Below are positions 14,001-23,447 of a DNA stretch of 64,000 bases, piece by piece (position 1 is the stretch's first letter; the number at the start of each line of letters is the position of its first letter). This DNA is from Aurelia coerulea. Lineage: Eukaryota; Cnidaria; Scyphozoa; Semaeostomeae; Ulmaridae. The stretch spans positions 13,912,001 to 13,976,000 of the forward strand of contig CM076954.1 of the NCBI GenBank assembly GCA_039566865.1. Reading direction: 5' to 3'. The position numbers and the translations under genes were made by a program. A model generated the notes under the pieces. It did not search any database. It was given only the letters and a program-made list of their open reading frames with translations, and had not been told where the DNA came from.

Positions 14001-17000
14001 TAGCATTTGTTCGTAACCTGCCAAATGTAATGCTTTCCACATGAAAAATCAAAATCTTACCAGACATTCTTTTTGTCAATGGTCTTTCATGCCAGCTCAT
14101 GTTCTGCCCCTTCACTGAAAGAAAAATTAAGATCTACCTTTTCGCATAGGAAATGAAAATATACCAACGAATGATAGTGTAAATAATTGAGCATTAAACA
14201 TAGTTTTATTTTGTACAACGTTTCGTGCTTAAACCCATTATCAAGTGAAGTAAGATTTTTGGAACGTAGGGTAAATTAGAACGTAGGGGAAATAAGAGTA
14301 AATTCGAAAGATACAAATCGAATCGGTCTGAATCGAATCAGAATCTGTGTGACGTAGATGAAACAACAATACGATATGTAAGCATAGCAAAAAGAACAGG
14401 AAGCATGAAAATATCTTCACAGGCATCTTAGCTTTTTAGCTTTTTAGTACGGTTTTCCTTTTCAGAGAGAATGATATCAGTTCAGATAATGAATCCAGAA
14501 TTTTCTGAGAATATGCAAATTTTACACAATCAAAAAGCATTAACACATAACATGAACTTGAAATGTTAGAGCTCTATTTTCAGATTGTCGGAACGTTTTC
14601 TGGGACACTCGGTTGTTGGTGAATGGAGAGAAAATAACGGACCTAGCAGTTAAAACTACACTGTATATCTACAGCATGTGGGCCTTAGGTACATACAGTA
14701 CATTAACACCCATTTTCTTTCATAAGAAACCTAAAAAAATTCCTTAGAATCATCTTGTTCAAAAATTCTAGTGCTCTCTCATCGCAGGGGGGGGGGGGTA
14801 CATAACATGTTCAAGGTACGGGTATGTGCCGCCAATATGGGTGGGGTTTTTGGCCCTAAAATTCTCTAAACAAGGGTCCTTTTTCGGCAGATTTTTCATA
14901 AACAAAAGAAGCCAGTCTTGGCTGATGGGGCCACCATGTTTAAAGAATTTAACATGAAATGAAATGGAGTTTCGCTGAAAATCGCAAAAATAGTAGAGAA
15001 TGGGCAATTTTCAGCCAAAATTTATCATAAAAGTCGGTACCAAGGCAAGGTTCCGTAATTAGAAGAGGGTAGCTTTCTGAAAACCAGGTGGCAGACGCCC
15101 GTCCATCCATAAGTCATGTACCCCCCCCCCCCCCCTGGGCCTCTCATACATTAAATGCATAAAGATTTTGATGTAAACATTTTTTAACATTTCAAACAAC
15201 TGAATATTTTAATGTCTAAAGTGTTTTCTGGTCAGGCCATTGAAGACAGTATGAAATATTTTGGACAGTGTCCAATTATTTACTGTCTGAAATTTTGTCT
15301 AGTATACTAAATAAACCATAGAAAGTAACCAGAAAGTTCATATAGAAACCATAGAAACATGATGTTTTGCCTGCAAAAATTCATCACAGAAAAATGTGCG
15401 GAAGAGTGCTACTGTTTATTGTCATATAACACAGTTTTCTGGTGATGAGCATTTTGACATGTTAAAATGAAGCACTCTGTACATTTATAATGCTTACATC
15501 AAGCAGGAAAATTGTAAATAGATCACTTTTTGTAGCCATCTAAAAGTTTTCCAATGTCTTGGAATTCAGTGAAAGAAATATCCAAAATTTTTTGGTATAA
15601 CCTTTATCGGTCAAAGACTTTTCATGTTGATTTATCTTTCAAAAATTTGTACAGGATGCACAAGAACTCCTACTTAAAAAAGTTTACAGTTTTTCAAATG
15701 GCTCAAGAATTCTTGTCACAATGTAAAGAATTAGTTTCATTTAATGCGTGTATAGGCTGTACTGTATCTGCATTTGATAAATTTCACGAATTCTTTCAGA
15801 TTTATTTGATAATAAAATTACAACAATGCCTGTACTTTATTATGAAATAAAATCAAATTTAATCATAAAATAGTTTTTATATTTTTAACATTTAAAAGCT
15901 ATGAACATTCAAAATAAAAGACTGTTTTTTGTAATATTGCAGTCTTCGTCATAAGAAATTAGTCGTGTGTGTGGCAAACCACACGCATAATTTTGTCCAT
16001 GCGTGCGATTCACACTTCTACCTACGTTAATGGTTTCAAGATGGTAACAATTTCAGAAGCATACCAACATACCACAGTATCTGGATAACTCAAACTTAGT
16101 TATTGCAAAACACCCCATATCTTGGAAAATTTATTATCCCTTTAGTTTGGAATAATACACCGTAGAGGAAACGTGATAATTCGAACATATCTCTGTCTCT
16201 CTTTAGAGTTCGAGTTGTTTATCACCTGCACTGATTATATGCATTGCAACAACTACAACCAGGACTCATGATCAAACTTGTATCCAAGATGAAAGCATTA
16301 CATAGATGGTCTAAGGCACTGTTTCCACTCATCTGTTTTCGATAGTTTTGGTTTGTGTCTGTTTTTCTTCACCAAAAATCGTTCCTATCATATTCTTATT
16401 GTAACAAACATGGAACATTGGCATTAGACAAACATCTTCATAAATTCCGTTTTGATTCGTTGTTTGTGTTTCTATTTCAAAGAGCGGTTCTTAATGCGTT
16501 TTGCTTTGAAACTGTTCCGTTTTTAAAACTTCCATATTCAAAAGCTCCTTCTTTATTATTCTTCGATCTTTGAAGAGATGTGTGAAGGGGTTTACCGGGA
16601 AAACGGTTTTAGATTTAATGATTCGGGATTTTGTTAAAAAGATGGTATTTGGGGTTTCCGGCAAAATGAGCTCACAATATATTATTGGGATTTTGTCATC
16701 TTCATAATGGGAACTCCAAGAAAGAAAACCCCGTAGAGGCGGTACCAACTGTGAAAAAGTTAGATGGACCAGGAAGGAATTTAACAAACAGCAAGTCAGG
16801 TATACTCTTGAGAAAACTAGGTACAGTAGACTTGGACAAACGTTGTATACGGCCATTTTTACGGCACTTGTGCTTAACAAGGAATGCCAGCCTAGAATAT
16901 AATGGGCTGAACATGTCCAAAGTCAACAGTCCATTCCCTGCCACCCCTACTGCTTTGCAGTGGAGATTTCTCTCCATCGTACTTTAACAACAGGAGATTT

Positions 17001-19083
17001 TTCTCCCATTTCAAAGGAAACTGAGCAGTAAAAACGGCAACAAAGTTATCAAATTGTAACATCGATGGCATAAAACAGCTACCACATGGTGCTCAATCAT
17101 GAAAACCTAAATCAGTTAGTCGCCAATGATTGTCTTACAGCATCGGCTATGGCTTCTCAAGGAGTTTCTTAGCACAATCATTGAAAGAAGAAACAGTTAC
17201 AGGTGTCTGAGCGGCAGAGGGGAGCTGCTGCTGCAAATCATCCTTTGATCAATTGAAAATAATATTGACTACTGACAAAAATTTTTTGATTTGCGTATGG
17301 AATTTTGAAAGCATGAAATCTTCTTCCGACCTTCATTGTCGAGATTTCTTGCAATCTAATACACTCATTTTTTTTATAAGAAACTAAGGTCCGGGGCTGG
17401 TAGGCAGTTTCTTAAATTTTTGGGCCATTTTGCTACCACAAGTTTCTTACGTGTTTCTTATATTTTTATTGCCGGAAGTTTAGAGTTGATTTTATCTTGT
17501 CTAAAGGGCTCCCAAATTACATAGTAAAAACTCAAAACGAGTAAATAACATGATTCGCACTCAAAATAATGTCCAAAGAGTTGCTTTAACTGCACAATGT
17601 CAAAATATTTTTAAGTGTGATAGGAAAATTAAAACTGAAAATTGCAGAAGTTTCTTAGCTTTTTTCAATTCAGGTAGGGTTGTTTCTTAGCTTTCAAAAA
17701 ATTGAGCCTACCGTTTCTTATAAGCGGTTTCTTATAAAAAAAATGAGTGTATCGACAAAGATCTTGAAGCGAAAAATAACAGCACTCCTGTATTATTTTT
17801 GCACTTTCCTGCTTATGTAACATGGACTTGGCACGTGCTTTGTGCTGCACAAACTTAGAAACTTTAGAAAGGCGTTTCAGTATGTTGTTTACCTTCCTTC
17901 TCCAACTTGCAAGTCTTCCTAACTACCACGTTCTTTAATCCGTTAATGACTAGGGGTAATCTTTATCTACTTTGAATGGATTTTTGCACTTAATCAATTG
18001 GGAAAACCGGAAATCAGAATTACCCAAGTTCTTGACCTCTTTGAGGGGCAACAAGGAAGTAGATTAAATACAGCGATTACGATCGCACGTGAAAGAAGAT
18101 CGCGATAAAACATCTCTTTTCTAATGGTTCAACAAATAGGATAGGCTATTCTAAGAAAGCAAAAAATAATTGTCAAACATCTGACTCATGCGTGCGATAA
18201 ATCGCTCGCATTATTAGCTCCATGCGTGTGCCAATGCGTGCCCGTGCGATCGCACGCATTAAAGGACGAAGACTGATATTGTATTGCGCAAAACCTATCA
18301 TTTACTATGGTACTACTGTATTTACTTGCCTGTACGAAAATATGAGGCCATGTAACAGCCTTGTACAAGCCTTGTAGTTATGTCCTTGTAACCTTGTTCT
18401 AGCCTAGAAAAGCCTTGCTGTAACCTTGTAAATGGCGCAAAAAATTATAATTAGCCTTGTGAGAACCTTTTGGAAACTTTGTGTTAGACTGGTTGTAGCT
18501 TGGAATCTTACTGAATACTGATAGCCTTGTAATCTTCTTCAAAGGTTAGTACAAGGTCATAACAAGGTCATAATCCCCATTACAAGGCTAAAACTTGGCC
18601 TGTACAAGACTGTTTTTTTTCAGCCTTGTATCTTTGTACTGGGAGGTTTCATTACCTATTGTACTCTATGTGTAATGAAAATCCAGCTTCCATCAACCAA
18701 AATGCAAGATGATGAAAAGAAAATCACCTGATATCATAAGATTGTTCTTTTGAAGAACAACATTTGAATGGGCATCTTTTTGTGTACATGTTGCTGCTGA
18801 CAATGGCCTTGTCAGCCTGGGGGTTTCTCTGATATTCTGCTTTATTGATTCTCTCCTCACAAGTCTCACAAGTGGTGATTCATCGCTAAAAGAAGACAAA
18901 TTTTAATTTGAACAATGTTTATATTAATTCTAGGAAAGAGATTTTTTGCCATTTTCACTACAAATTTTGTCTGAAAAATCACAATATTCAATTTAATCTA
19001 TCCTGAAGTTCATTCTTACATAAAATTCAGGACAGATAGATCAACAGCAGGTCCCAGGAAGCTTGTCTCCTTTTCTGGGGCTG
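1879..19083 (-). CDS. Unrecognised multi-exon gene encoding a protein with five RPxSA motifs (5' end missing)
   Basis: Eleven minus-strand exons join without a phase conflict: 19083-19020, 18885-18728, 14114-14061, 13330-12465, 12099-11245, 9647-9544, 5867-5815, 4576-4530, 4007-3919, 2266-2169 and 2057-1879 (stop TGA). The last two are less certain. Together they encode about 855 residues. No enzymatic domain is visible. The protein is hydrophilic, rich in Ser, Arg, Lys and Glu, with an acidic patch (EQSEEEEGGD) and a likely helix around LNRLREKRIASARKILMKA. R-P-x-S-A occurs five times, in four different exons. I do not recognise the family. Such motifs remind me of cytoskeletal or ciliary scaffold proteins, but that is only an impression. 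No initiator exon was found; a possible further 5' exon ends at 19980 (RTISRSRQ, phase 1, fits) but has a weak acceptor. SWT1 follows upstream on the same strand. Confidence 0.7.
2169..2266 (-). CDS. Candidate penultimate exon of the RPxSA gene
   Basis: Acceptor AATGTTCTGCAG, 98 bases, donor ATCC|GTAAGG. It takes phase 2 from exon 4007-3919 and hands phase 1 to 2057-1879. It encodes PYHRFQQFGVDQKPCLSY and onward. A second open frame exists in the same stretch, so the phase fit is the main argument. Confidence 0.42.
2394..2972. mobile_element. TA-flanked MITE, TACCGGGTGTCCCA terminus class
   Basis: The left end TACCGAGTGTCGCAAAAAAT and the right end TTTTTTTGGGACACCCGGTA are inverted repeats. 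Subterminal sequence (GTATCTA..TTCAAGTTA in both arms) matches the longer copy at 6612-7606. TA at the tips fits Tc1/mariner-type insertion. No transposase. Confidence 0.75.
2973..3900. other. Intergenic or intronic stretch, with one small foldback
   Basis: Contains a foldback at about 3250-3413 (ACGATTGCAG ... CTGCAATCGT, with AACACGATGTTTTGAGCATA and its inverted partner). A lone ACAGAGTGTCTCAAAAAG near 3160 resembles a Tc1-type left terminus without a partner. Nothing else recognised. Confidence 0.4.
3919..4007 (-). CDS. Exon of the RPxSA gene
   Basis: Acceptor TTGTCTTTACAG, 89 bases, donor CAG|GTATGA. It continues in phase from exon 4576-4530 and reads EEQKISDECRKILEACERKG, a short charged helix-like segment. 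Confidence 0.65.
4530..4576 (-). CDS. Exon of the RPxSA gene
   Basis: 47 bases between GATTTATCTACAG and GAG|GTATGT. Encodes TVQGANRASELDIVE in the phase set by exon 5867-5815. Confidence 0.65.
4896..5488. mobile_element. Foldback element, family F1 copy 1, 9-bp target duplication
   Basis: The termini are AACAAGGGCAGATTTTGTAA and its inverted copy; the two arms are complementary over most of the 593 bp. Both sides carry the same 9 bases AGGTTATAT (4887-4895 and 5489-5497). Long inverted repeats with a 9-bp duplication suggest a non-autonomous Mutator-like (MULE) element. The antisense ORFs in the two arms encode the same peptide because the arms are inverted copies. Confidence 0.85.
5687..5790 (-). 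mobile_element. SINE fragment (3' part)
   Basis: Read on the minus strand, TTGGCGCTAGAAACTGCAAC and the preceding TCTCTTCTTCTGC match the body of the tRNA-derived SINE at 26984-27170 (TTGGCACTAGAAACTGTAAC). The tRNA-like head is not preserved. Confidence 0.6.
5815..5867 (-). CDS. Exon of the RPxSA gene, carries KRPISAP
   Basis: 53 bases, acceptor GTTTTTACAG, donor GTTG|GTAAGT. It joins exon 9647-9544 in phase and encodes SSPLKSTLKKRPISAPV, one of five R-P-x-S-A motifs. Confidence 0.7.
5868..6611. other. Intron sequence without recognised features
   Basis: AT-rich, with no exon-like segment on either strand. A short inverted pair, AAATATCAAGCCTGAGGTCTT with AAGACTGAGAGCTTTATATTTTC, lies at about 5960-6045. 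Confidence 0.35.
6612..7606. mobile_element. TA-flanked MITE, TACCGGGTGTCCCA class, about 1 kb
   Basis: The left end TACCGGGTGTCCCAAAAAAA and the right end TTTTTTTTGGGACACCCGGT(A) are inverted. Arms of about 110 bp share CGGATTTGATCGGGACTAGC and further sequence. No transposase ORF. Fits a Tc1/mariner-type non-autonomous element. Confidence 0.85.
7700..8030. repeat. G-run bounded repeat, relative of 14786-15139
   Basis: Starts at an 11-base G run and carries GTGGATAGACGGGGGTCTGCC, AGTTACCCTCTTCTAATTACG-like and CCCATATGGGCGGCA segments. All have counterparts, in inverse orientation, in the copy at 14786-15139. No coding content. Confidence 0.55.
8040..9010. other. Intron with repeat fragments
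   Basis: A piece of the G-run repeat family lies at about 8595-8665 (GCGGCACATACCCGTACC next to a C run). Several exon-like phrases on the minus strand were tested as exons of the RPxSA gene and do not fit its phase. Confidence 0.4.
9016..9466. repeat. Foldback element with GGGGTGCTCCCAT ends
   Basis: CCGGGGCGGGGGGTGCTCCC at the left matches inverted GGGAGCACCTCCCCCTGGGG at the right. The inner arms also pair (GTGGCCTGACAGGGGG with CCCCCTCTCAGGCCAT). No target duplication identified. Confidence 0.65.
9544..9647 (-). CDS. Exon of the RPxSA gene
   Basis: 104 bases, acceptor GTTTCTAG, donor CTCA|GTAAGT. It continues exon 12099-11245 in phase. Encodes a Ser/Thr/Arg-rich stretch ending AVRRSSAKT. 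Confidence 0.68.
9925..10090. mobile_element. hAT-like MITE inside the LINE
   Basis: 166 bp with termini CATCGGCGTAGG and inverted CCTACGCCTATG. It is flanked by CTCAAGAA and CCCAAGAA (7 of 8 identical), as expected for an 8-bp hAT duplication. Removing it rejoins the LINE reading frame. A related piece (GGGGAGATAAAATTTGG ... TGCCCGA) is at about 62245-62320. Confidence 0.7.
10300..10379. mobile_element. 80-bp miniature element with perfect 9-bp target duplication
   Basis: Flanked on both sides by AGCAAATAG (10291-10299 and 10380-10388). Its ends GTAGACTTACCCCAAGTCT and AGACTTGGGGCAAGTCT are inverted repeats. It interrupts the LINE between the LPKKKSA and QNCFSYRGAK segments, which reconnect when it is removed. 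Confidence 0.85.
10500..11240. repeat. LINE tail and a foldback, otherwise empty
   Basis: 10500-10640 looks like the LINE 3' untranslated tail. At 10689-10901 the arms TTGAAATATCTTTTAAAAGT and ACTTTCAAAAAGATTTCAA pair, together with AAGCTGCTGTAATT and AATTACAGCCGCTC, making a 213-bp foldback. No gene seen. Confidence 0.5.
11245..12099 (-). CDS. Large exon of the RPxSA gene, two motifs
   Basis: 855 bases, 285 codons, phase 0 at both ends; acceptor ATCTTTTCAG, donor GAG|GTATGT. Begins VSPKPPTQRKIFQSQPQG. Holds a charged helical stretch (LNRLREKRIASARKILMKAE), then a long Ser/Lys/Arg-rich region with ILRPTSAVI and KRRPVSAAVRRAS. Low complexity and no hydrophobic core suggest disorder. Confidence 0.85.
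12100..12460. other. Intron with a relic MITE terminus
   Basis: ATACCGGGTGAGTCAAAATT just upstream of the exon acceptor matches the terminus of the element at 61341-61950. No partner end was found nearby. Confidence 0.4.
12465..13330 (-). CDS. Large exon of the RPxSA gene, one motif
   Basis: 866 bases; acceptor ATCCTCCAACAG, donor CAC|GTGAGT. It takes phase 1 from exon 14114-14061. A proline-rich, acidic start (APRPPLPSPEQSEEEEGGD) is followed by Ser/Thr-rich sequence, RESRRPHSAFAALGARV, and a likely helical part around ISQRSLQTMMYMDYLQEKGR with a cysteine group (CVCDKDSC). Confidence 0.85.
13565..13990. repeat. Decayed MITE of the CCGGGTGAGTCA class
   Basis: TACCGAGTGAGTGAGTC, the following TTGCTTGAAAGACTACTGC, and TCTTGGGAGAATTG further on are recognisable cousins of parts of 61341-61950. 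The right terminus is lost. Confidence 0.5.
14061..14114 (-). CDS. Exon of the RPxSA gene
   Basis: 54 bases between TCTTTCAG and TCTG|GTAAGA. Encodes KGQNMSWHERPLTKRMS. Phase fits both neighbours. Confidence 0.72.
14115..14780. other. Intron sequence, nothing recognised
   Basis: AT-rich, with no exon-like segment. A short direct doubling (TTTTTAGCTTTTTAG) occurs near 14430. Confidence 0.3.
14786..15139. repeat. Repeat bounded by long G and C runs
   Basis: 12 Gs followed by TACATAACATG open it; CATGTA followed by 15 Cs closes it, so the ends are inverted repeats. Shared blocks (ATGGGTGGGGTTTTTGGCC-like, GTAATTAGAAGAGGGTAG, GGCAGACGCCCGTCCA) recur at 7700-8030 and about 32255-32300. Confidence 0.65.
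15140..15939. other. Intron sequence, nothing recognised
   Basis: AT-rich. A 98-codon plus-strand ORF (15554-15850) has no recognisable domain and biased Phe/Lys composition, so I do not call it. Confidence 0.3.
15940..18275. mobile_element. Possible 2.3-kb DNA transposon remnant
   Basis: Ends CAGTCTTCGTC and GACGAAGACTG are perfect 11-base inverted repeats; GTGCGTG/CACGCA-rich subterminal sequence follows on both sides (CATGCGTGCGAT near each end). ATATTG flanks both sides directly. It contains a second element at 17360-17751. No transposase recognised. Confidence 0.5.
17360..17751. mobile_element. TA-flanked MITE with TATAAGAAAC arms, nested
   Basis: TACACTCATTTTTTTTATAA at the left and TTATAAAAAAAATGAGTGTA at the right are inverted repeats. 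The TTTCTTATA/TATAAGAAAC motif recurs inside, as in the TACAGTA family at 31, 39, 42, 45, 55 and 56 kb. Confidence 0.75.
18350..18640. repeat. CCTTGTA-rich imperfect foldback
   Basis: Many copies of (A)GCCTTGTA or ACCTTGTA in the first half and TACAAGGC/ACAAGGTC in the second. The halves are therefore roughly inverted, ending CAGCCTTGTACAAGCC and GGCCTGTACAAGACTG. Confidence 0.5.
18728..18885 (-). CDS. Exon of the RPxSA gene, first motif
   Basis: 158 bases, acceptor TTGTCTTCTTTTAG, donor TCAG|GTGATT. Starts DESPLVRLVRRESIKQNI and includes PRLTRPLSAATC. Phase fits both neighbours. Confidence 0.78.
19020..19083 (-). CDS. Most 5' exon found for the RPxSA gene
   Basis: 64 bases, acceptor AGCTACCTCATAG, donor TTAT|GTAAGA. 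Only one frame is open (APEKETSFLGPAVDLSVLNF), and it is the one that fits the next exon. It needs one base from an upstream exon, so the gene continues to the right. Confidence 0.65.
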
Positions 19084-20440
19084 CTATGAGGTAGCTCTGA
19101 TTCCCAGGCTCTGCTTTGCGATGTCTGTTTATTAGTTCAGTTTTCACATAAAAACCGAATCAAACACAAATTGCCACACAAATTCAATGCAGATATCATC
19201 CTAAACCATATCAAAATTAACATATAAACTCATTTAGCTTAATGAATGGAAAATCTTTGACAACTTTGACAAGTTTAATTTAAAATGTCTCTGAAGATTT
19301 CTACAATCATCAAATGAACTAAAAACGTTAGTACCATAAAATAATAGACTTTTAGTACAGGGGGTGCTCTCTCCTCGATTAGTTTATCTATTGAGAGAGC
19401 TCCTCCTTAAGAAATTCCATACCTACAAACTTCTTTTAAATTAGTTTAGTTCTTTTTGTATACTTTGATATTATTTGTTGTTGTTAATGTAGTTTTGTAC
19501 TTGTTGTTAGCTGGAATTTGTATGTTGGAATTTTTAAAATGAAAACTTGAACTTGAACTTGAACAACCTCTGGCATTTGATACAATGTTGTTCAAAATTT
19601 TGGTTATGAAGCGAGGAGATACAAGAAGCTGTGGCTAAATCGAGCCTTTGTGGTAAATAGGGTCTCTGGGATAACATAGGCTATGGAGTAAAATGGGTGG
19701 TGTATATTGATGAAAAACAGCAGACTTGGAACGATAAATTTAAATCAATATTCACTGTATCAAGGAGTCTACTGCAGATCGAGCGGTTCCACCTGGAGGA
19801 AAACTCTGAATGAAGATGGCAAGGTTTAACCAAACTTTTCACCCTATACCCAGGGTGCATTCCATGCACTCAGGCCCGAAGATCTTTGGTGTAGACCTGA
19901 CTTTTTTGACAGTGTATAGCAGCATCATTTTTTCAATAAAATCGGTTCTTGGCGTGATGGCATGCAAAAATCTGCCTACCTTGGCGTGAACGTGAAATTG
20001 TCCTTGATCTTTTCTTATGTGAATTAGCAGTTTCTTTTCATATGTTCAAATATACATGACGTGTAATCTCTCTCCTTGAAAATACCTGGCGTACAAAAGC
20101 TTAGGGCTAGGCGTACCTTCAGCGCACCCTGGCATCCTAACCATTTCACCCAAACTTACCCATTTTACTTCATAGACTCTATTATGTCCACTTTTTGGAG
20201 GAGGGATTGATTATACCCCTCATTCATTCAAACTAACAGTTTGACTCTATAGTCATTGCTTCAACACTCTTTTGTTTGTAAATTGGGAAACATTGCCAAC
20301 AAACAAATTCCTACATGGTAAGTTTGTGTGTTTTCAAATGCTGAATCCAAATATCAAAAAATTGTTATCTACCGTACCGTGTTCTTCACTGACTGATGCA
20401 GTTTTACATTTTGTTTTGATTGGGAAACATCTTCCAATTT
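19084..20440. other. Non-coding stretch with a LINE-like tail
   Basis: 19360-19565 looks like a LINE 3' tail ending in repeated AACTTG units. A possible RPxSA-gene exon ends at 19980 with AAG|GTAGGC. Nothing else recognised. Confidence 0.35.
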
Positions 20441-20459
20441 TATGAGAGAGTGCCCAACT

Positions 20460-20710
20460 GACTAAAGATTTAGGTACCCTTTAATAAGCGCATGCCAGTT
20501 TGGTTGTTTATCGCAAGAAATAAGTGGTGGTTCATTCTTCAGTGTCGTATAGCAAGTTCCTCTGATGGACGATCCTCTTGTTCTGTAATTGCAGCTGCAC
20601 TGACAAGCTCGCTCCCTGGCTCCTGAGCCAAGACTGACAAAACGGCGGTCCTTGCCCCACGAGGGATCTGTAACACGTCCGCCACTCATCTTCTCCCCCT
20701 GCAACTCTTG
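20460..20710 (-). other. GC-richer segment, possible 5' exon or promoter of the RPxSA gene
   Basis: This block is richer in CpG than its surroundings. Two overlapping minus-strand frames are open (one starts at an ATG at 20689), but neither ends at a good donor in the needed phase. I cannot decide between a first exon, a promoter region and chance. Confidence 0.25.
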
Positions 20711-20799
20711 CAGTTCTTTACTTCATAATTCTAAGCATCCCTGTCTTTCAGTAGGTTGATCTGATGGCTTTAATTCGCGCCTTGAATCAGCTTTTTAGC

Positions 20800-21175
20800 T
20801 CATCAGCAAGTGAGCAATGTATCCAAGCAAACCGCCATATTTGTTTATGCTCTTCATAAGGTGGTAGCTGCTAAATATACCATTAAGGGGGTCAAACGAT
20901 TTAATTTTCGAACTGAACAAATTTGGGAAAATAATCCTTTGCCTTTGATTGACACACCATCAAGAAGCGATTACCGTTTGCAAACAAATTGATTCTTTCA
21001 GCCATCTTCTCGGCGAATAAGTAAAGCCACACACATAAATAATGTAACGCAAATAAGATTTAGAAAACTTTGTGGTGTGGCCATCATTCGGTCTGCAAGC
21101 GAAAATGAGCTTGCAAGGCAAAGCATGAGCACATATCAAAATCTAAAATCTAAACATCTGCTGCAATTTACCTGT
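20800..21175. repeat. Diverged relative of the F1 foldback family
   Basis: TTTGATTGACACACCATCA, GCGATTACCG, AGTAAAGCCACAC and GAGCACATATCAAAATC follow the order of F1 blocks (TTTGATTGACACCTCAATT, GCGATTAGCG, CAAAGCCACAAA, GAGCATATATCGAAA). Only one arm is evident. Confidence 0.4.
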
Positions 21176-21320
21176 TTCAAAATAGATAAGTAAAACCCCA
21201 ATTAAAATGTGAGTTAATCCTTGTCGTTTCCATATACACTAATATTTTTACAAGAAACAGCTTACAAGAAACTGCAGGCTCACGTTTAGGAAAGCTAAGA
21301 AACAGTGCTAACTGGATTGA

Positions 21321-22293
21321 AACATAAGATCCTTTTGGATGATTACAAAGTCCGTCCTGAGCTAAGCAAGCATAAGAAAATCTGAATATCGAGTTCTTCA
21401 TAACCCCAAATGATCGTTGTGATGCTGTTTTTAGCTACAGTCAGAGGGATGAATGTTGCTGCTAAAGTCGCCTTCAATAGCAAATCAAGCGCCTTGTAAA
21501 ACGACAAGAATCGCCCGAAAAGCAATATTTTGATCTTTATGTCAAACGAAGATGATACGCAACAAATCAAAAATCATTGCCCCTAGTTGGCTTGGTTAGT
21601 GCATGAAACTATTGGTGCATCGTCTAAAATTAGATGTCATGTGAGATTAACGATAACCCAAAATTACTTATGCAGAACTCTGCAGAACGTTTCTATTCGC
21701 GGGCATCTAATTTGAGACAAGCAGTCACGAAAATAACATATGTGCAGAATCGTATGCATGAAGATGTTTTGGTTCAGTGTGATCATGTGCCTTCCCTCAG
21801 TGAATGGCGCCATTGTTTGATGGGATTCTGCACCTTTCCTCTCAACTTCACCTGCGATGTTTGCATATTTGCATCTGTAGCTGTGCAGGAGGGGGTCCTT
21901 CTACGTTCGGTGAGGCTGCGAATGCTAGCCTCTGTGCAGGCCGCCGGTTACATCATCCTCTAAAGTTGACTTATTTGCATAATGAGTACTATCAACAAGT
22001 GGCTAATGATGCGTTCGTTCTAGAAAACGATTGTTTTAACGTAATTAAGCTGCTAATGAAGTCAAGAACGTGCCAATTCTGGGTAAATTTGTTGCTGTGC
22101 CAGGGTACACATCATGGTGATTTATCCATCTTATGGTGTCAAATCTGTCTAACATGAAACATGCCGACGTCAAATTTTTCTATCTGATCGCGGGAAACTT
22201 CTGTCTTGTGTGCGCTTTCTGTGCGCTTTCTTTATTTCAGTGCCAATTAGCAGAGGTAAAACGTTAATCAATTGCTTTAACGAGCGTGACGGA

Positions 22294-22324
<31 letters not shown>

Positions 22325-22402
22325 ACTTTCTTTCTTTCTGACTTTCTGACTGACCCGGAGCCCCCTCTTAGATTACAAAGTTGGACTTTGTAATCAAAAA
22401 GA
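21321..22402. repeat. Direct duplication, copy A
   Basis: From AAACATAAGATCCTTTTGG to TTGGACTTTGTAATCAAAAA, this is repeated in the same orientation at 22553-23509 with scattered substitutions. It holds a (CTTT)n run at 22294-22345. Its ORFs have no recognisable domain. Confidence 0.85.
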
Positions 22403-22552
22403 TAGGAAGCTTTTGTAATTTGCAGCTTTGATTTTCCTGGGTTACTCAAAGATGTTTCGGCAATTTATACAGTAACAACAAATATCTGACATTTTTTAGA
22501 GTGAGAATTGTGCTATGCTATTGTAATAGCTGTTTTGAGATCTTACAGACCA

Positions 22553-23400
22553 AAACATAAGATCCTTTTGGATGATTACAAAGTCCGTCCTGAGCTAAGC
22601 AAGCATAAGAAAATCTGAAAATTGATTTCTTCATAACCCCAAATGATCGTTGATGCTGCTTTTAGCTACAGTCAGAGAGATGAAAGTTGCTGCAAAAGTC
22701 GCCTTCCATAGAAAATCAAGCGCCTTGTATGCCTCAAATTAGATGTCATGTGAGATTTCCGATAATGCAAAATTACTTATGTTTATGCAGAACCCTGCAA
22801 ACGTTTCTATTTGCGGGCATCTAGTTTGGGACAAGTAGTCACGAAAATAACCTCTGTGCAGAATCGTATGCATGAAGATGTTTTGGTTCAGTGTGATCAC
22901 GTGCCTTCTCCCAGTCAATGGGGCCATTGTTTGCTGGGATCCTGCACCTTTCCGCTCAACTTCACCTGTGACGTTTGCATCCGTAGCTGTGTAGGAGGAG
23001 GGTCCTTCTACCTTTGGTGATGCTGCGAATGCTAGCCTCTGTGCAGGCTGCCGGTTACATCATCCTCTAAAGTTGACTTATTTGCATAATGAATACTATC
23101 AATAAGTGGCTAATGATGCGTTCGTTCTAGAAAACGATTGTTTTAACATAATTAAGCTGCTAATGAAGTCAAGAACGTGCCAATTCTGGGTAAATTTGAT
23201 GTTGTGCCAGGGTAAACATCATGGTGATTTATCCATCTTATGGTGTCAAATCTGTCTGACATGAAATAAACCGACGTCAAATTTTGCTATAGGATCGCAG
23301 GAAACTTCTGTCTTGTATGCGCTTTCTGTGCGCTTTCTTTATTTCAGTGCCAATTAGCAGAGATAAAACGTTAATCAATTGCTTTAACGAGCGTGACTGG

Positions 23401-23447
<47 letters not shown>

